Shown in pieces: positions 18,628-30,097 of a stretch of DNA of 64,000 bases; position 1 is the first letter of the stretch; each line of letters starts with the position of its first letter. A model generated the notes under the pieces. The model saw only the letters and a program-made list of their open reading frames with translations, was not told the DNA's origin and did no database searches. The DNA is from Pseudomonas sp. B21-015 (GTDB lineage: Bacteria; Pseudomonadota; Gammaproteobacteria; Pseudomonadales; Pseudomonadaceae): NCBI RefSeq assembly GCF_024749285.1, contig NZ_CP087196.1, forward strand, positions 1,550,001-1,614,000, given 5' to 3'. Position numbers and translations under genes: made by a program.

Positions 18628-20403
18628 ATGATGCGCAGCCATTATTGCGGCCAACTGAACGAAAGCCTGGAAGGCCAGGAAATTACCCTTTGCGGATGGG
18701 TTCACCGTCGCCGTGACCACGGTGGGGTGATTTTCCTCGATATCCGTGATCGTGACGGTCTGGCCCAGGTGGTGTTCGACCCGGACCGCGCTGAGTCCTT
18801 CGCCGCCGCCGACCGCGTGCGCAGCGAATACGTGGTCAAGATCACCGGCAAGGTGCGCCTGCGTCCGGCCGGTGCCACCAACGCCAACATGGCGTCGGGC
18901 ATGATCGAAGTGCTGGGCTACGAGCTGGAAGTATTGAACGAAGCGGAAACCCCGCCGTTCCCGCTCAACGAGTTCTCCGACGTCGGCGAAGAAACCCGCC
19001 TGCGTTATCGCTTCCTCGACCTGCGTCGCCCGGAAATGCTCGAGAAGCTGCGTTTGCGTTCGCGCATGACCACCAGCATCCGTCGCTTCCTGGACGAGAA
19101 CGGTTTCCTCGATGTCGAGACGCCGATTCTGACCCGCGCCACGCCAGAAGGCGCTCGCGACTACCTGGTGCCGAGCCGTACTCACGCAGGTAGCTTCTTC
19201 GCCTTGCCGCAATCGCCACAGCTGTTCAAGCAGCTGCTGATGGTCGCCGGCTTCGACCGTTACTACCAGATCGCCAAGTGCTTCCGCGACGAAGATCTGC
19301 GCGCCGACCGTCAGCCGGAATTCACCCAGATCGACATCGAGACCAGCTTCCTCGATGAAAAAGAGATCATGGGCATCACCGAACAAATGATCCGCAACCT
19401 GTTCAAGGAAGTACTGGACCTGGAGTTCGGCGACTTCCCGCACATGACCTTCGAAGAGGCCATGCGTCGTTACGGTTCCGACAAGCCGGACCTGCGTAAC
19501 CCGCTGGAACTGGTTGACGTTGCCGATCAACTGAAAGAAGTCGACTTCAAGGTGTTCAGCGGCCCTGCCAACGACCCGAAATGCCGCGTTGCCGCTCTGC
19601 GCGTTCCAGGCGCGGCGAGCATGCCGCGCAAGCAGATCGACGACTACACCAAGTTCGTCGGCATCTACGGTGCCAAGGGCCTGGCGTACATCAAGGTCAA
19701 CGAGCGCGCCAAAGGCGTCGAAGGTCTGCAGTCGCCAATCGTCAAGAACATCCCTGAAGCCAACCTCAATGTGATCCTCGATCGCGTCGGTGCAGTTGAT
19801 GGCGACATCGTGTTCTTCGGTGCCGACAAGGCCAAGATCGTCAGCGAAGCCCTGGGCGCGCTGCGGATCAAGGTCGGTCACGATCTGAACCTGCTGACCT
19901 GCGAGTGGGCACCGATGTGGGTCGTCGACTTCCCGATGTTCGAAGAGAACGACGACGGCAGCTTCACCGCGTTGCACCACCCGTTCACCGCGCCGAAGTG
20001 CACCCCGCAAGAACTGGAAGCCAGCCCGGCGACCGCGCTGTCCCGTGCCTACGACATGGTATTGAACGGTACCGAGCTGGGTGGCGGTTCGATCCGTATC
20101 CACCGCAAGGAAATGCAACAGTCGGTGTTCCGTCTGCTGGGTATCAGCGAAGCGGAACAGGAAGAGAAATTCGGCTTCCTGCTCGACGCCCTGAAATACG
20201 GCGCGCCGCCGCACGGTGGTCTGGCCTTCGGTCTGGACCGTCTGGTGATGCTGATGACCGGCGCCCAGTCGATCCGTGAAGTGATCGCCTTCCCGAAAAC
20301 CCAGAGCGCTGCCTGCGTCATGACTCAGGCACCGGGGCTGGTGGATGCCAAGGCATTGCGCGAACTGCACATTCGTCTGCGCGAAACGCCTAAAGCTGAG
20401 TAA
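18628..20403 (+). CDS. aspS: Aspartyl-tRNA synthetase (probably non-discriminating)
   Basis: The 591-residue protein is a bacterial-type class II AspRS: OB-fold anticodon domain (residues 1-105), catalytic core with motif 2 [20 protein letters not shown] and motif 3 [14 protein letters not shown], and an inserted GAD domain (about 290-420). It charges tRNA-Asp; in P. aeruginosa the enzyme also charges tRNA-Asn for transamidation by GatCAB, and the same is likely here. The length is normal. The ribosome-binding site is weak (AGAAGTGA). It is followed by a terminator and then yebC, as PA0963-PA0964. Confidence 0.97.
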   Translation: MMRSHYCGQLNESLEGQEITLCGWVHRRRDHGGVIFLDIRDRDGLAQVVFDPDRAESFAAADRVRSEYVVKITGKVRLRPAGATNANMASGMIEVLGYELEVLNEAETPPFPLNEFSDVGEETRLRYRFLDLRRPEMLEKLRLRSRMTTSIRRFLDENGFLDVETPILTRATPEGARDYLVPSRTHAGSFFALPQSPQLFKQLLMVAGFDRYYQIAKCFRDEDLRADRQPEFTQIDIETSFLDEKEIMGITEQMIRNLFKEVLDLEFGDFPHMTFEEAMRRYGSDKPDLRNPLELVDVADQLKEVDFKVFSGPANDPKCRVAALRVPGAASMPRKQIDDYTKFVGIYGAKGLAYIKVNERAKGVEGLQSPIVKNIPEANLNVILDRVGAVDGDIVFFGADKAKIVSEALGALRIKVGHDLNLLTCEWAPMWVVDFPMFEENDDGSFTALHHPFTAPKCTPQELEASPATALSRAYDMVLNGTELGGGSIRIHRKEMQQSVFRLLGISEAEQEEKFGFLLDALKYGAPPHGGLAFGLDRLVMLMTGAQSIREVIAFPKTQSAACVMTQAPGLVDAKALRELHIRLRETPKAE

Positions 20404-20414
20404 GGCTGACCTTG

Positions 20415-20444
20415 CGGGCGCATCTTCGGATGCGCCCTTTCTTT
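20415..20444 (+). terminator. Rho-independent terminator after aspS
   Basis: The stem GGGCGCATC / GATGCGCCC with a small TTCG-like loop is followed by TTTCTTTA, 12 bases past the aspS stop. Confidence 0.85.
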
Positions 20445-20526
20445 ATAGACAGGTCGAGATTTTTATTTGCCGGCTGGCGCATCATGGCGTGGCGGGCAAT
20501 GTGTCAAAGATAATTCGGAGCGAGTT

Positions 20527-21273
20527 ATGGCGGGTCATTCCAAGTGGGCGAACATCAAGCACCGCAAAGAACGTCAGGATGCCAAGAAGGGCAAGATTTT
20601 CACCAAGTGGATTCGTGAACTGACGGTTGCTGCCCGTCAGGGCGGCGGCGATCCAGGCTCCAATCCGCGTTTGCGTCTGGCGCTGGATAAAGCGCTGGGC
20701 GCGAACATGAGTCGCGACATCATCGACCGCGCGGTGGCCCGTGGTGCCGGCGCTGCCGATACCGATGACATGGTCGAGCTGACCTACGAAGGCTATGGCC
20801 CGGGCGGCGTGGCGGTGATGGTCGAATGCATGACCGACAACCGTAACCGCACCGCAGCCGCTGTTCGTCACGCGTTCAGTAAATGCGGCGGCAACCTTGG
20901 CACCGACGGTTCGGTGGCTTATCTGTTCGAACGCAAAGGGCAGATTTCCTTCGCGCCTGGGGTTGATGAGGACGCGCTGATGGAAGCGGCCATGGAAGCC
21001 GACGCCGATGACGTGGTGACCAACGAAGACGGCTCAATCGACGTGTTCACCTCGTTCGCCGGCTTCTATTCCGTGCGCAACGCCTTGGAGGCCGCAGGCT
21101 TCAAGGGCAGCGATGCGGAAATCGTCATGCTGCCGACCACCAGTGCCGAACTGGACCTGGAAGGCGCCGAGAAGGTCCTGAAGCTGATCGACATGCTTGA
21201 AGACCTGGATGACGTGCAAAACGTGTATTCCAACGCCGACATTCCAGAGTCGGTGGCCGCACAGCTCGGATAA
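20527..21273 (+). CDS. yebC: YebC/PmpR family transcriptional regulator / translation factor
   Basis: The 248-residue protein is YebC (TACO1 family), starting [28 protein letters not shown]. In P. aeruginosa the orthologue PA0964 (PmpR) represses pqsR; no pqs genes occur in this window. Recent work on YebC proteins points to relief of ribosome stalling at proline stretches. GGAG is placed about 8 bases before the ATG. The gene is the first of the conserved yebC-ruvC-ruvA-ruvB series, although a REP pair separates it from ruvC. The symbol pmpR would be equally valid by synteny. Confidence 0.95.
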   Translation: MAGHSKWANIKHRKERQDAKKGKIFTKWIRELTVAARQGGGDPGSNPRLRLALDKALGANMSRDIIDRAVARGAGAADTDDMVELTYEGYGPGGVAVMVECMTDNRNRTAAAVRHAFSKCGGNLGTDGSVAYLFERKGQISFAPGVDEDALMEAAMEADADDVVTNEDGSIDVFTSFAGFYSVRNALEAAGFKGSDAEIVMLPTTSAELDLEGAEKVLKLIDMLEDLDDVQNVYSNADIPESVAAQLG

Positions 21274-21291
21274 GGGCGACTAAGATTCAGT

Positions 21292-21379
21292 GTGGGAGCT
21301 GGCTTGCCTGCGATGGCGGCGTGTCAGGCTACATCATTGTTTGATGTGCCTACGCCATCGCAGGCAAGCCAGCTCCCAC
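21292..21379. repeat. REP pair (REPIN), GGGAGCTGGCTTGCCTGCGAT type
   Basis: Inverted units GTGGGAGCTGGCTTGCCTGCGAT and complement between yebC and ruvC. The arms differ from the GGGCTTGCCCGCGAT subfamily at two paired positions, so base pairing is kept. Confidence 0.9.
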
Positions 21380-21431
21380 ATTTGTTATTCGCTGTATTGA
21401 ATATCGTGCTCTTACCTAACCCGCAGGCGTT

Positions 21432-21956
21432 ATGACTTTAATTCTTGGAATCGACCCCGGTTCGCGTATCACCGGTTATGGCGTGGTTCGTGATACCGGG
21501 CGTGGCTGCGTGTACGTGGCGTCGGGCTGTATTCGCACCGGCTCCGGCGAGTTGCACGAGCGCCTGCAAATCGTCTATCGCGGCGTGCGTGAAGTCATTC
21601 AGACCTACGGCCCGGTAACCATGGGCATCGAAAAAGTCTTCATGGCCCGCAACGCCGACTCGGCCCTCAAGCTGGGTCAGGCCCGTGGCGCAGCCATCGT
21701 GGCCGGTGCCGAGGAAAGCCTGGAAATTGCCGAATACACCGCCACCCAAGTCAAGCAAGCCGTGACCGGTACTGGCTCGGCAAACAAAGAACAGGTGCAG
21801 ATGATGGTCATGCACATGCTGAAACTGACGAGCAAGCCGCAAATCGATGCCTCGGATGCCCTCGCCATCGCGATTTGCCACGCTCACACCCGCTCCAGTC
21901 TGTTGCCTCATGGTCTGGGCACGGCACGCAGTCGTGGCGGGCGCCTGCGTCTCTGA
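21432..21956 (+). CDS. ruvC: Holliday-junction resolvase RuvC
   Basis: The 174-residue endonuclease cuts Holliday junctions symmetrically. The N-terminal [17 protein letters not shown] carries catalytic Asp8; [23 protein letters not shown] contains the second acidic residue, and the C-terminal [17 protein letters not shown] holds the last acidic residues. Length is typical. It acts on junctions held by RuvAB, encoded immediately downstream. Confidence 0.97.
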   Translation: MTLILGIDPGSRITGYGVVRDTGRGCVYVASGCIRTGSGELHERLQIVYRGVREVIQTYGPVTMGIEKVFMARNADSALKLGQARGAAIVAGAEESLEIAEYTATQVKQAVTGTGSANKEQVQMMVMHMLKLTSKPQIDASDALAIAICHAHTRSSLLPHGLGTARSRGGRLRL

Positions 21957-22071
21957 TAGCATCAGCAATCATTTTTTCTGGAATGAGGGTTTTGCGCCTG
22001 TGTTGTCGGCGCAAAACCCTTGTTCTGTCAGTCGCCAGCACTGATCTGGCCAACGCTCAAGGATCTGAAAC

Positions 22072-22686
22072 GTGATTGGACGCTTGCGCGGCACTTTGGC
22101 TGAGAAACAGCCGCCGCACCTGATTCTGGATGTAAACGGTCTGGGATATGAGCTGGAAGTGCCCATGACCACCCTTTATCGCTTGCCGTCGGTCGGTGAG
22201 CCGCTGACCTTGCACACCCATTTGGTCGTACGCGAAGACGCGCAGTTACTCTATGGCTTCTTCGGCAAGCGTGAGCGAGACTTTTTTCGCGAACTGATCC
22301 GTCTCAATGGTGTGGGGCCGAAACTGGCACTGGCCTTGATGTCGAGCCTGGAAGTCGACGAGCTGATTCGTTGCGTGCAGTCCCAGGACACTTCGGCGTT
22401 GACCAAAGTACCTGGAGTGGGCAAGAAGACCGCCGAGCGTTTGCTGGTGGAACTCAAAGACCGCTTCAAGGCGTGGGAAACCGTGCCGGCGATGTTCGCA
22501 TTGGTGCCAAACCAGCCGGGTGGGCCAGATGCGCCTCCAGTTGCCACCGCCGAAAATGACGCAGTCAGCGCGCTGATTTCCCTGGGCTACAAGCCGCAGG
22601 AGGCCAGCAAGGCGATTTCCGCGATCAAGGAGAAAGGTTTGAGCAGTGAAGACATGATTCGTCGTGCCCTTAAGGGAATGATCTAA
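22072..22686 (+). CDS. ruvA: Holliday-junction branch-migration protein RuvA
   Basis: The 204-residue protein binds four-way junctions as a tetramer. Domain I ([32 protein letters not shown]), tandem HhH motifs ([13 protein letters not shown] and [13 protein letters not shown]) and the C-terminal RuvB-binding three-helix domain ([16 protein letters not shown]) are all visible. The start is GTG with AAGGA 8 bases upstream. Its stop codon directly abuts the GTG start of ruvB. Confidence 0.97.
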   Translation: MIGRLRGTLAEKQPPHLILDVNGLGYELEVPMTTLYRLPSVGEPLTLHTHLVVREDAQLLYGFFGKRERDFFRELIRLNGVGPKLALALMSSLEVDELIRCVQSQDTSALTKVPGVGKKTAERLLVELKDRFKAWETVPAMFALVPNQPGGPDAPPVATAENDAVSALISLGYKPQEASKAISAIKEKGLSSEDMIRRALKGMI

Positions 22687-23748
22687 GTGATTGAAGCTGA
22701 TCGTCTGATCGCCGCTACGGGTGGCCCCCGTGAGCGCGAAGAAGTCCAGGACCGGGCGATTCGTCCCGTCAGCCTGGCCGAATACATTGGCCAGCCGACC
22801 GTTCGCGAGCAAATGGAGTTGTTCATCCAGGCCGCGCGTGGGCGCAATGAATCGCTGGATCACACCCTGATTTTCGGGCCGCCGGGTCTGGGTAAAACCA
22901 CCCTGGCCAACATCATTGCCCAGGAAATGGGCGTGTCGATCAAAAGCACCTCGGGGCCGGTCCTCGAGCGTCCTGGTGATCTGGCTGCGTTGCTGACCAA
23001 TCTTGAGCCCCATGACGTGCTGTTCATCGACGAAATCCATCGGTTGTCGCCGATCGTCGAAGAGGTGCTGTACCCGGCCATGGAAGATTTCCAGCTCGAC
23101 ATCATGATCGGCGAAGGGCCGGCCGCGCGCTCGATCAAGCTCGATCTGCCGCCATTTACGCTGGTCGGCGCTACCACCCGTGCCGGTATGCTGACCAACC
23201 CGTTGCGCGACCGTTTCGGGATTGTTCAGCGCCTGGAGTTCTACAGTACCGCCGACCTGGCGACGATTGTCAGCCGTTCGGCGAACATTCTCGGTTTGCC
23301 GCTGGACCCGGAAGGCGCCTTCGAAATCGCCCGCCGTGCCCGTGGCACGCCGCGGATTGCCAACCGCTTGCTGCGCCGGGTCCGGGATTTCGCCGAGGTC
23401 CGTGCCAAAGGCCACATCACCAAACCGATCGCCGACCTGGCCTTGAATTTGCTGGATGTCGACGAGCGTGGCTTCGATCATCAGGACCGACGCCTGCTGT
23501 TGACCATGATCGAGAAGTTCGACGGTGGGCCGGTGGGGGTGGACAGTCTGGCCGCTGCGATCAGCGAAGAACGCCACACCATTGAAGACGTGCTGGAGCC
23601 GTACCTGATCCAGCAGGGCTACATCATGCGCACACCGCGGGGGCGGGTGGTGACCCGGCATGCGTATCTGCATTTCGGTTTAAACATCCCGTCACGATTA
23701 GGCGAGATGCCCGTAGTAGACGAGTTCCTCGATGCCGTGGACGATTAA
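22687..23748 (+). CDS. ruvB: Holliday-junction branch-migration ATPase RuvB
   Basis: The 353-residue AAA+ motor drives branch migration with RuvA. Visible motifs are [18 protein letters not shown], Walker [10 protein letters not shown], Walker [12 protein letters not shown], sensor 1 LVGATTRAG with the arginine finger in LRDRFG, and the C-terminal winged helix ([18 protein letters not shown]). It starts at GTG immediately after the ruvA stop, so it is translated by coupling. Length is normal. Confidence 0.98.
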   Translation: MIEADRLIAATGGPREREEVQDRAIRPVSLAEYIGQPTVREQMELFIQAARGRNESLDHTLIFGPPGLGKTTLANIIAQEMGVSIKSTSGPVLERPGDLAALLTNLEPHDVLFIDEIHRLSPIVEEVLYPAMEDFQLDIMIGEGPAARSIKLDLPPFTLVGATTRAGMLTNPLRDRFGIVQRLEFYSTADLATIVSRSANILGLPLDPEGAFEIARRARGTPRIANRLLRRVRDFAEVRAKGHITKPIADLALNLLDVDERGFDHQDRRLLLTMIEKFDGGPVGVDSLAAAISEERHTIEDVLEPYLIQQGYIMRTPRGRVVTRHAYLHFGLNIPSRLGEMPVVDEFLDAVDD

Positions 23749-23875
23749 TCACCTTTGCGTGCAGATTTTTTCAGGCAATGTGCGGTCACAGGACCATTCT
23801 TTCGCCAGAAAGCCGCGATTCAATGAAAAACAGTTGCCTGGCCGGATTGGCAACCTGAGGAGTAAGCACTAGAGT

Positions 23876-24343
23876 ATGCGCGCGCAAAACGGGCTTGAGC
23901 CGTTCGCACATCGTTGTCGCGTTTATTACGAGGACACCGATGCCGGCGGCATCGTGTATTACGTCAATTACCTCAAGTTTATGGAACGGGCTCGAACCGA
24001 GCGGCTCCGGGAGCTGGGCTTTGCCCAGTCGGCGCTGGCAGGGGAGGACCTGTTGTTCGTCGTGCATTCCAGCGAAGCGCGTTACCACGCGCCGGCGCGA
24101 CTGGACGACGAACTGCTGGTAAGCGCTGAGGTAATTGAGTTGAACCGGGTCAGCCTGCGCTTTAAACAGCAGGTCAGGCGGGCTACGGATAATGTGCTGC
24201 TCTGCGAAGGGCAGTTTCTGGTGGCCTGTGTGCGCACTAACAGTTTGAAACCCCGGGCCATTCCCGAAGCTCTACGTGCGGCCTTTGCCGACGTGAGCGG
24301 CGCGGGTACACACTCAAAGCAGGAGATAAAGCGTGGAAGCTAA
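23876..24343 (+). CDS. ybgC: YbgC, tol-pal-associated acyl-CoA thioesterase
   Basis: The 155-residue hot-dog-fold thioesterase has the family signature [28 protein letters not shown] with the catalytic Asp in YEDTDAGG. In other proteobacteria YbgC hydrolyses short- or long-chain acyl-CoA and associates with acyl carrier protein and phospholipid synthesis. It is the first gene of the Tol-Pal operon, as PA0968, and overlaps tolQ by 11 bases. GAGGAG lies about 15 bases before the chosen ATG, which is long, so a slightly different start is possible. Confidence 0.93.
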   Translation: MRAQNGLEPFAHRCRVYYEDTDAGGIVYYVNYLKFMERARTERLRELGFAQSALAGEDLLFVVHSSEARYHAPARLDDELLVSAEVIELNRVSLRFKQQVRRATDNVLLCEGQFLVACVRTNSLKPRAIPEALRAAFADVSGAGTHSKQEIKRGS

Positions 24344-25028
24344 CGTCGTCGACCATTCCTCCATGTGGAGCCTGGTCAGCAATGCCAGTATCGTGGTGCA
24401 ACTGGTAATGCTGATCCTGGTAGCCGCATCGGTGACCTCATGGATCATGATCTTTCAGCGCAGCAACTTGCTGCGCGCCGGTCGACGTGCCCTGGAGAGC
24501 TTTGAAGAGCGCTTCTGGTCGGGTATCGACCTGTCCAAACTCTACCGTCAGGCCGGCAGCAATCCTGATCCGGATTCCGGCGTCGAGCAGATCTTCCGTG
24601 CCGGCTTCAAGGAATTCTCCCGTCTGCGTCAGCAGTCAGGCGTTGACCCGGAAGCGGTCATGGAAGGCGTGGCGCGTGCCATGCGCGTGGCGATCTCCCG
24701 CGAGGAAGAAAAGCTCGAGCAGAGCCTGCCGTTCCTCGCCACCGTCGGTTCCGTCAGCCCGTACATCGGTCTGTTCGGTACGGTCTGGGGCATCATGAAC
24801 TCTTTCCGCGGTCTGGCGACCGCCCAGCAAGCGACCCTGGCCACTGTGGCCCCTGGTATTGCCGAAGCACTGATTGCTACCGCGATCGGTCTGTTCGCCG
24901 CGATCCCGGCCGTTATCGCGTACAACCGTTTTGCTGCCCGCAGCGAAACCCTGCTGGGCCGTTACTACACCTTCGCCGATGAATTCCAGGCGATCCTGCA
25001 CCGCAAAGTGCACACCAGCGAAGAATAA
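24333..25028 (+). CDS. tolQ: TolQ, proton-channel subunit of Tol-Pal
   Basis: The 231-residue protein is a MotA/TolQ/ExbB-type inner-membrane subunit. TM1 is about residues 15-37; the pair TM2-TM3 spans about 135-195, including [21 protein letters not shown] and [26 protein letters not shown]. With TolR it uses the proton gradient to energise TolA during outer-membrane constriction. The GTG start overlaps ybgC. Gene order tolQRAB-pal-cpoB is canonical. Confidence 0.97.
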   Translation: MEANVVDHSSMWSLVSNASIVVQLVMLILVAASVTSWIMIFQRSNLLRAGRRALESFEERFWSGIDLSKLYRQAGSNPDPDSGVEQIFRAGFKEFSRLRQQSGVDPEAVMEGVARAMRVAISREEEKLEQSLPFLATVGSVSPYIGLFGTVWGIMNSFRGLATAQQATLATVAPGIAEALIATAIGLFAAIPAVIAYNRFAARSETLLGRYYTFADEFQAILHRKVHTSEE

Positions 25029-25042
25029 GCAGGTAATTTCCA

Positions 25043-25504
25043 ATGGCTTTAATCGCTCGAGCTCGCAAAAAGCGCAAGCCGGTTGCCGAGATGAACGTGG
25101 TGCCTTACATCGACGTGATGTTGGTACTGCTGGTCATCTTCATGGTGACCGCGCCGATGCTCAATCAGGGCGTGAAAGTTGATCTGCCCAAGGTTTCCAG
25201 CGAAGCCTTGCCGCAGGACAACAACACTCAGGTCCTGACCATTTCGATCAAGGCTGACAAGACCTACTACTGGAACCTTGGCAGCGAAGTCGACACCGAT
25301 AAGCAGCAGGACAAGGCCATGACCTTGCCGCAAATGACCGAAGCCGTGAAAAAGATCATCGACGCCGGCAATGGTAACGGTAAGCGCACGCAGGTGTTCA
25401 TTCGCGGTGACAAGACCGTCGATTACGGCTCCGTCATGGGCGCCATGGGCGGGTTGCAGAAAGCCGGGGTCGGTAATGTTGGCTTGATTACCGAGGCACC
25501 CTGA
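25043..25504 (+). CDS. tolR: TolR, energiser subunit of Tol-Pal
   Basis: The 153-residue ExbD/TolR protein has one N-terminal TM (about residues 18-40) that carries the proton-binding Asp in AEMNVVPYIDVMLVLLVIFMV, and a periplasmic domain. It works with TolQ. Its stop overlaps the tolA start (TGATG), which indicates translational coupling. Confidence 0.97.
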   Translation: MALIARARKKRKPVAEMNVVPYIDVMLVLLVIFMVTAPMLNQGVKVDLPKVSSEALPQDNNTQVLTISIKADKTYYWNLGSEVDTDKQQDKAMTLPQMTEAVKKIIDAGNGNGKRTQVFIRGDKTVDYGSVMGAMGGLQKAGVGNVGLITEAP

Positions 25505-26583
25505 TGCAGCAAATGCGAGAGCCGTCCGCCTCGGAAAGCTACTTCTGGCCTAGTGTCTGGGCGATTGTCTTGCACGTGCTGGTTTTCGGCATGCTGTTCG
25601 TCAGTTTCGCCTTCACACCGGAATTGCCGCCGGCCAAGCCGATTGTCCAGGCAACCCTGTACCAGCTGAAATCGAAAAGTCGGGCGACCACCCAGACCAA
25701 TCAGAAGATTGCGGGTGAGGCGCAGAAATCTGCTGCGCGCCAGACCGAAGTCGAACAGATGGAACAGAAGAAGGTCGAGCAGGAAGCGGTGAAGGCTGCG
25801 GAACAAAAGAAAGAAGAAGCGGCTCAAAAGGCCGAGGAAGCCAAGAAGGCCGACGAGTCGAAGAAAGCGGAAGAGGCGAAAAAGGCTGATGAAGCCAAGA
25901 AAGCCGACGAAGCGAAGAAGACCGCCGAAGCCAAAAAGGCCGAAGAGAAACAATTGGCTGATATAGCCAAGAAGAAAGCCGAAGAAGAAGCCAAGAAAGC
26001 CGCTGAAGAAGAGGCCAAGAAAGCGGCCGCTGAAGAAGCGAAGAAAAAGATCGTCGAAGACGCGAAGAAGAAAGCCGCGGAAGACGCCAAGAAGAAAGCT
26101 GAAGCTGAAGAGGCGAAGAAGAAAATCGCCGACGAAGCGAAGAAGAAAGCTGCTGCCGATGCCGCGAAGAAAAAATCGCAGGAAGCGGCACGTAAATCCG
26201 CCGAAGACAAAAAGGCCCAGGCCCTGGCAGATTTGCTTTCCGACACGCCGCAGCGCCAGCAGGCCTTGGCCGATGAGCAGGGTGACGAAGTCGCCGGCAG
26301 TTTCGATGATCTGATTCGTGTTCGTGCGGCGGAAGGCTGGGCTCGTCCACCTTCGGCACGCAAAGGCATGACGGTCGTGTTGCAAATCGGCATGTTGCCG
26401 GACGGTACGGTGACTTCGGTCAGCGTGGCCAAGTCCAGTGGCGATGGTCCGTTTGACGCTTCCGCTGTAGCGGCGGTCAAGAACATTGGACGTTTGACAG
26501 AAATGCAGGGAATGAAGCCGAGTGATTTCGCTCCGTATCGTTCATTCAAGATGACATTCACACCTGAGGATCTAGCCTTGTGA
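25504..26583 (+). CDS. tolA: TolA, periplasm-spanning energy transducer
   Basis: The 359-residue protein has one N-terminal TM (about residues 16-38), a long Lys/Ala/Glu-rich helical domain II (about 70-245, with many [13 protein letters not shown] repeats) and a C-terminal TonB/TolA globular domain ([31 protein letters not shown]). It transmits force from TolQR to TolB-Pal. The low-complexity repeat creates long frames on the opposite strand that are not genes. It overlaps tolR and tolB at both ends. Confidence 0.96.
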   Translation: MQQMREPSASESYFWPSVWAIVLHVLVFGMLFVSFAFTPELPPAKPIVQATLYQLKSKSRATTQTNQKIAGEAQKSAARQTEVEQMEQKKVEQEAVKAAEQKKEEAAQKAEEAKKADESKKAEEAKKADEAKKADEAKKTAEAKKAEEKQLADIAKKKAEEEAKKAAEEEAKKAAAEEAKKKIVEDAKKKAAEDAKKKAEAEEAKKKIADEAKKKAAADAAKKKSQEAARKSAEDKKAQALADLLSDTPQRQQALADEQGDEVAGSFDDLIRVRAAEGWARPPSARKGMTVVLQIGMLPDGTVTSVSVAKSSGDGPFDASAVAAVKNIGRLTEMQGMKPSDFAPYRSFKMTFTPEDLAL

Positions 26584-27881
26584 AAAACCTTCTTCGAGGA
26601 ATGCTTGTCGTTATCTGCTGCCTGGCAGGGATAGCGGCAGCCGATGAAAAAAACATTCTGGTCACCAGCGGCAGTGATCGGGCCACTCCGATCGCAGTAG
26701 TGCCGTTCGGCTTCCAGGGCGGCAGCGTGCTGCCGGACGACATGGCTGAAATTATCGGTAACGACCTGCGCAACTCGGGTTACTACTCGCCGATTCCGAA
26801 ACAGAACATGATCAGCCAGCCAAGCCAGGCCAGCGAAATCATCTTCCGTGACTTCAAGGCGGTGGGTGCCCAGTACGTCATGGTCGGCAGCATTGTTCCG
26901 GCGGGCGGTCGCCTGCAGGTGCAATACTCGCTGTTCAACGTCGCGACCGAACAGAAAGTAGCGGACGGCAGTGTCTCGGGCAGCGTCGAGCAACTGCGCG
27001 ACATGGCGCACTACATCTCCGACCAGTCGTTCGAAAAGCTCACCGGTATCAAAGGTGCGTTCTCGACACGTCTGCTGTACGTGACGGCCGAGCGTTTCTC
27101 CGAGAAGAACACTCGCTACACACTGCAACGTTCGGACTATGACGGTGCCCGTGCCGTGACGCTGCTGCAATCGCGTGAGCCGATTCTGTCGCCGCGTTTT
27201 GCACCGGATGGCAAGCGCATTGCCTACGTGTCGTTCGAGCAGAAGCGTCCGCGCATTTTCATGCAGAACATCGACACCGGTCGCCGCGAGCAGATCACCA
27301 ACTTCGAAGGCCTGAACGGTGCGCCAGCCTGGTCGCCGGATGGCAATCGTCTGGCATTCGTGTTGTCGAAAGACGGTAACCCGGACATCTACGTGATGAA
27401 CCTGGGTTCGCGTCAGATCACCCGCGTCACCAATGGTCCTGGCATCAACACCGAACCGTTCTGGGGCAAGGATGGTTCAACCATCTACTTCACCTCCGAC
27501 CGAGGCGGTAAACCACAGATCTACAAAACCAGCGCAGGCGGTGGTGGTGCGGAGCGTGTGACCTTCATCGGTAACTACAACGCCAACCCTAAACTGTCGG
27601 CCGATGAAAAGACCCTGGTGATGATTCACCGCCAGGATGGTTTCACCAATTTCAAGGTGGCGGCCCAGGATTTGCAGCGAGGTAGTGTAAAGATCCTCAC
27701 TGATAGCACTCTGGACGAGTCACCTACTGTTGCGCCCAACGGCACCATGGTAATCTACGCCACCCGCCAGCAGGGCCGGGGAGTCTTGATGCTCGTGTCC
27801 ATTAATGGACGCGTGAGGCTCCCGCTTCCTACCGCACAAGGCGAAGTCAGAGAACCGTCCTGGTCCCCTTACCTGAACTGA
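26580..27881 (+). CDS. tolB: TolB, periplasmic beta-propeller of Tol-Pal
   Basis: The 433-residue periplasmic protein has a signal peptide ([23 protein letters not shown]), an N-terminal alpha/beta domain, and a six-blade propeller with WD40-like PD40 repeats ([44 protein letters not shown]). It binds Pal and TolA. The GTG start overlaps the tolA stop by 4 bases. Confidence 0.97.
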   Translation: MKNLLRGMLVVICCLAGIAAADEKNILVTSGSDRATPIAVVPFGFQGGSVLPDDMAEIIGNDLRNSGYYSPIPKQNMISQPSQASEIIFRDFKAVGAQYVMVGSIVPAGGRLQVQYSLFNVATEQKVADGSVSGSVEQLRDMAHYISDQSFEKLTGIKGAFSTRLLYVTAERFSEKNTRYTLQRSDYDGARAVTLLQSREPILSPRFAPDGKRIAYVSFEQKRPRIFMQNIDTGRREQITNFEGLNGAPAWSPDGNRLAFVLSKDGNPDIYVMNLGSRQITRVTNGPGINTEPFWGKDGSTIYFTSDRGGKPQIYKTSAGGGGAERVTFIGNYNANPKLSADEKTLVMIHRQDGFTNFKVAAQDLQRGSVKILTDSTLDESPTVAPNGTMVIYATRQQGRGVLMLVSINGRVRLPLPTAQGEVREPSWSPYLN

Positions 27882-27933
27882 CGCGGCGCTACACGTTGTA
27901 CTTAACACACTGGGGTTCATTAGGAGTTTCACG

Positions 27934-28431
27934 ATGGAAATGCTGAAGTTTGGTAAATTTGCTGCGCTGGCTCTGGCCATGGCTGTAGCTGTAGGTTGCT
28001 CGTCCAAAGGCGGCGACAACGCCGGTGAAGGCGCTGTTGATCCAAACGCTGGTTACGGCGCTAACACTGGTGCTGTTGACGGCTCCCTGAGCGAAGAAGC
28101 TGCTCTGCGCGCAATCACCACCTTCTACTTCGAATACGACAGCTCGGACCTGAAGCCAGAAGCCATGCGCGCTCTGGACGTTCACGCCAAAGACCTGAAA
28201 GCAAACGGCGCTCGCGTTGTTCTGGAAGGCAACACCGACGAACGTGGTACTCGTGAGTACAACATGGCACTGGGCGAGCGTCGTGCGAAAGCCGTTCAGC
28301 GCTACCTGGTACTGCAAGGTGTATCCCCAGCTCAGCTGGAACTGGTTTCCTACGGCGAAGAGCGTCCAGTTGCTACCGGCAACGACGAGCAGTCCTGGGC
28401 TCAAAACCGTCGCGTCGAACTGCGTAAGTAA
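27934..28431 (+). CDS. pal: Pal/OprL, peptidoglycan-associated lipoprotein
   Basis: The 165-residue lipoprotein has a lipobox AVAVGCSSK (acylated Cys about residue 22) and an OmpA-like peptidoglycan-binding domain with [15 protein letters not shown] and [21 protein letters not shown]. It tethers the outer membrane to peptidoglycan and is called OprL in P. aeruginosa. AGGAG lies 8 bases before the ATG. It follows tolB by 52 bp, a gap that can hold its own promoter, consistent with the high abundance of Pal. Confidence 0.97.
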   Translation: MEMLKFGKFAALALAMAVAVGCSSKGGDNAGEGAVDPNAGYGANTGAVDGSLSEEAALRAITTFYFEYDSSDLKPEAMRALDVHAKDLKANGARVVLEGNTDERGTREYNMALGERRAKAVQRYLVLQGVSPAQLELVSYGEERPVATGNDEQSWAQNRRVELRK

Positions 28432-28437
28432 TTCGTC

Positions 28438-29283
28438 ATGCGAACGTGCCGTCGTGCTGTAACTGTTCTGGCTCTCAGCCTCGCACCGCTTGCGGTGTGG
28501 GCTGCGGTTCCTGTGGTCGAGGACAACTCCGGTTATAACAATAGCGGGAGCAGTTATCCGCCTGCAGGTTACGGTACGAACGGCGCCTATGCCGGGGGAG
28601 GGGTTTCGGCCCCTGTCTCGGCACAGGGCGAGCTGTTCAACCAACTGCAATCGATGCAGGAGCAGATCTCGCGCCAACAAGGCATCATCGAAGTTCTGCA
28701 AAATGATGTAGCGCGCATGAAGCAAGAGAACCTGGAGCGATATCAGGATCTTGATCGGCGCATAGGAACCGGCGTTGCACCAGCCGCGACTCCTGATAAT
28801 TCTTCCGCCGGTGGCAATTTGAATGCCCCCGGTGCGGCAGCCGGCGCAGGTGCGGGAGCGGTAGCCGCTCAAGCCCCAGCTCCGGCCGCAGGTGGTGAGC
28901 CGGCTGACCCTGCGAAGGAAAAACTGTATTACGATGCAGCCTTCGACCTGATCAAAGCCAAGGATTTCGACAAGGCCAGCCAGGCTTTCTCCGCATTCCT
29001 GCGCAAATACCCCAACAGCCAATACGCGGGCAATGCCCAGTACTGGTTGGGTGAAGTGAACCTGGCCAAAGGCGATCTGCAAGGTGCGGGTCAGGCATTC
29101 GCCAAGGTTTCGCAGCTGTACCCCAAGCACCCCAAAGTGCCTGATTCGCTGTACAAGCTCGCTGATGTAGAGCGCCGTCTCGGTCATACCGACCGGGTCA
29201 AAGGTATTCTGCAACAGGTCGTGTCCCAATATCCGGGCACTTCCGCCGCTCAGCTGGCGCAACGCGACTTGCAGCGTATGTAA
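28438..29283 (+). CDS. cpoB: CpoB/YbgF, Tol-Pal-associated periplasmic protein
   Basis: The 281-residue protein has a signal peptide (cleaved near VWAAVPVVED), a short trimerising coiled coil (about residues 60-105, LFNQLQSMQEQISRQQGIIE), an Ala/Gly/Pro-rich linker, and a C-terminal TPR domain (YYDAAFDLIKAKDFDKASQAF and following repeats). In E. coli CpoB coordinates peptidoglycan synthesis by PBP1B with Tol-driven constriction. It begins 6 bases after the pal stop and ends the operon at a terminator. Confidence 0.94.
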   Translation: MRTCRRAVTVLALSLAPLAVWAAVPVVEDNSGYNNSGSSYPPAGYGTNGAYAGGGVSAPVSAQGELFNQLQSMQEQISRQQGIIEVLQNDVARMKQENLERYQDLDRRIGTGVAPAATPDNSSAGGNLNAPGAAAGAGAGAVAAQAPAPAAGGEPADPAKEKLYYDAAFDLIKAKDFDKASQAFSAFLRKYPNSQYAGNAQYWLGEVNLAKGDLQGAGQAFAKVSQLYPKHPKVPDSLYKLADVERRLGHTDRVKGILQQVVSQYPGTSAAQLAQRDLQRM

Positions 29284-29304
29284 GCCTGTTTGACCGTTTT
29301 GAAG

Positions 29305-29330
29305 AAACCCGCGCTTGTCGCGGGTTTTTT
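29305..29330 (+). terminator. Rho-independent terminator after the tol-pal operon
   Basis: The stem AACCCGCG / CGCGGGTT with a CTTGT loop runs into TTTTTT, 22 bases after the cpoB stop. Confidence 0.93.
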
Positions 29331-29448
29331 CGTTAGAATTCATGCCCTTTTTATGAAACACGCTTTTTGGGATCTGCGCGTTGGCGGGGTTCCTTGAAGT
29401 GCCTGACGGAGGCGGACAGCCTGTTTAGCTGTTACGCCCGTGGCGACT

Positions 29449-30096
29449 ATGCAAGACACATTGAGAATCACCGAAGTTTTCTACTCGTTGCAGGGTGAAA
29501 CGCGGACTGCCGGGCTGCCCACTGTTTTTGTGCGCCTGACCGGTTGCCCATTGCGTTGCCAATACTGCGACAGCGCCTACGCGTTCACTGGCGGCACTAT
29601 CCGCACTCTCGACGATATCCTCGAGCAAGTGGCTGGTTTTCGCCCACGTTACGTCTGTGTCACGGGTGGCGAACCTCTGGCGCAACCGAATGCCATCCCC
29701 TTGCTCAAGCAGTTGTGTGACGCCGGCTACGAAGTGTCGCTGGAAACCAGTGGCGCCCTGGATATCTCGGCGGTCGATCCACGGGTCAGTCGCGTCGTCG
29801 ACCTGAAAACCCCTGGCTCGAAAGAAGCACACCGTAACCGTTACGAGAACATTGAACTGCTCACGCCCAACGATCAGGTGAAGTTTGTCATCTGCTCGCG
29901 GGAAGACTACGACTGGGCTGTGTCCAAGCTGATCCAGTACGGTCTTGACCGGCGTGCCGGCGAAGTCCTGTTCTCGCCAAGTCACCACGATCTGAATGCG
30001 CGTGATCTGGCGGAGTGGGTGGTGGCGGACAATCTGCCAGTGCGTCTGCAATTGCAGCTGCATAAATATCTTTGGAATGACGAGCCGGGGCGCTGA
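29449..30096 (+). CDS. queE: QueE, 7-carboxy-7-deazaguanine synthase
   Basis: The 215-residue radical-SAM enzyme contracts 6-carboxytetrahydropterin to 7-carboxy-7-deazaguanine in queuosine synthesis. The cluster motif is [11 protein letters not shown] (Cx3Cx2C), preceded by [22 protein letters not shown] and followed by [10 protein letters not shown] chose ATG 29449 (MQDTLRITE); a GTG at 29440 gives three more residues. The start has no strong ribosome-binding site. The next gene, queC, begins 2 bases after its stop, so both steps to preQ0 are one operon, as PA0975-PA0976. Confidence 0.95.
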   Translation: MQDTLRITEVFYSLQGETRTAGLPTVFVRLTGCPLRCQYCDSAYAFTGGTIRTLDDILEQVAGFRPRYVCVTGGEPLAQPNAIPLLKQLCDAGYEVSLETSGALDISAVDPRVSRVVDLKTPGSKEAHRNRYENIELLTPNDQVKFVICSREDYDWAVSKLIQYGLDRRAGEVLFSPSHHDLNARDLAEWVVADNLPVRLQLQLHKYLWNDEPGR

Positions 30097-30097
30097 A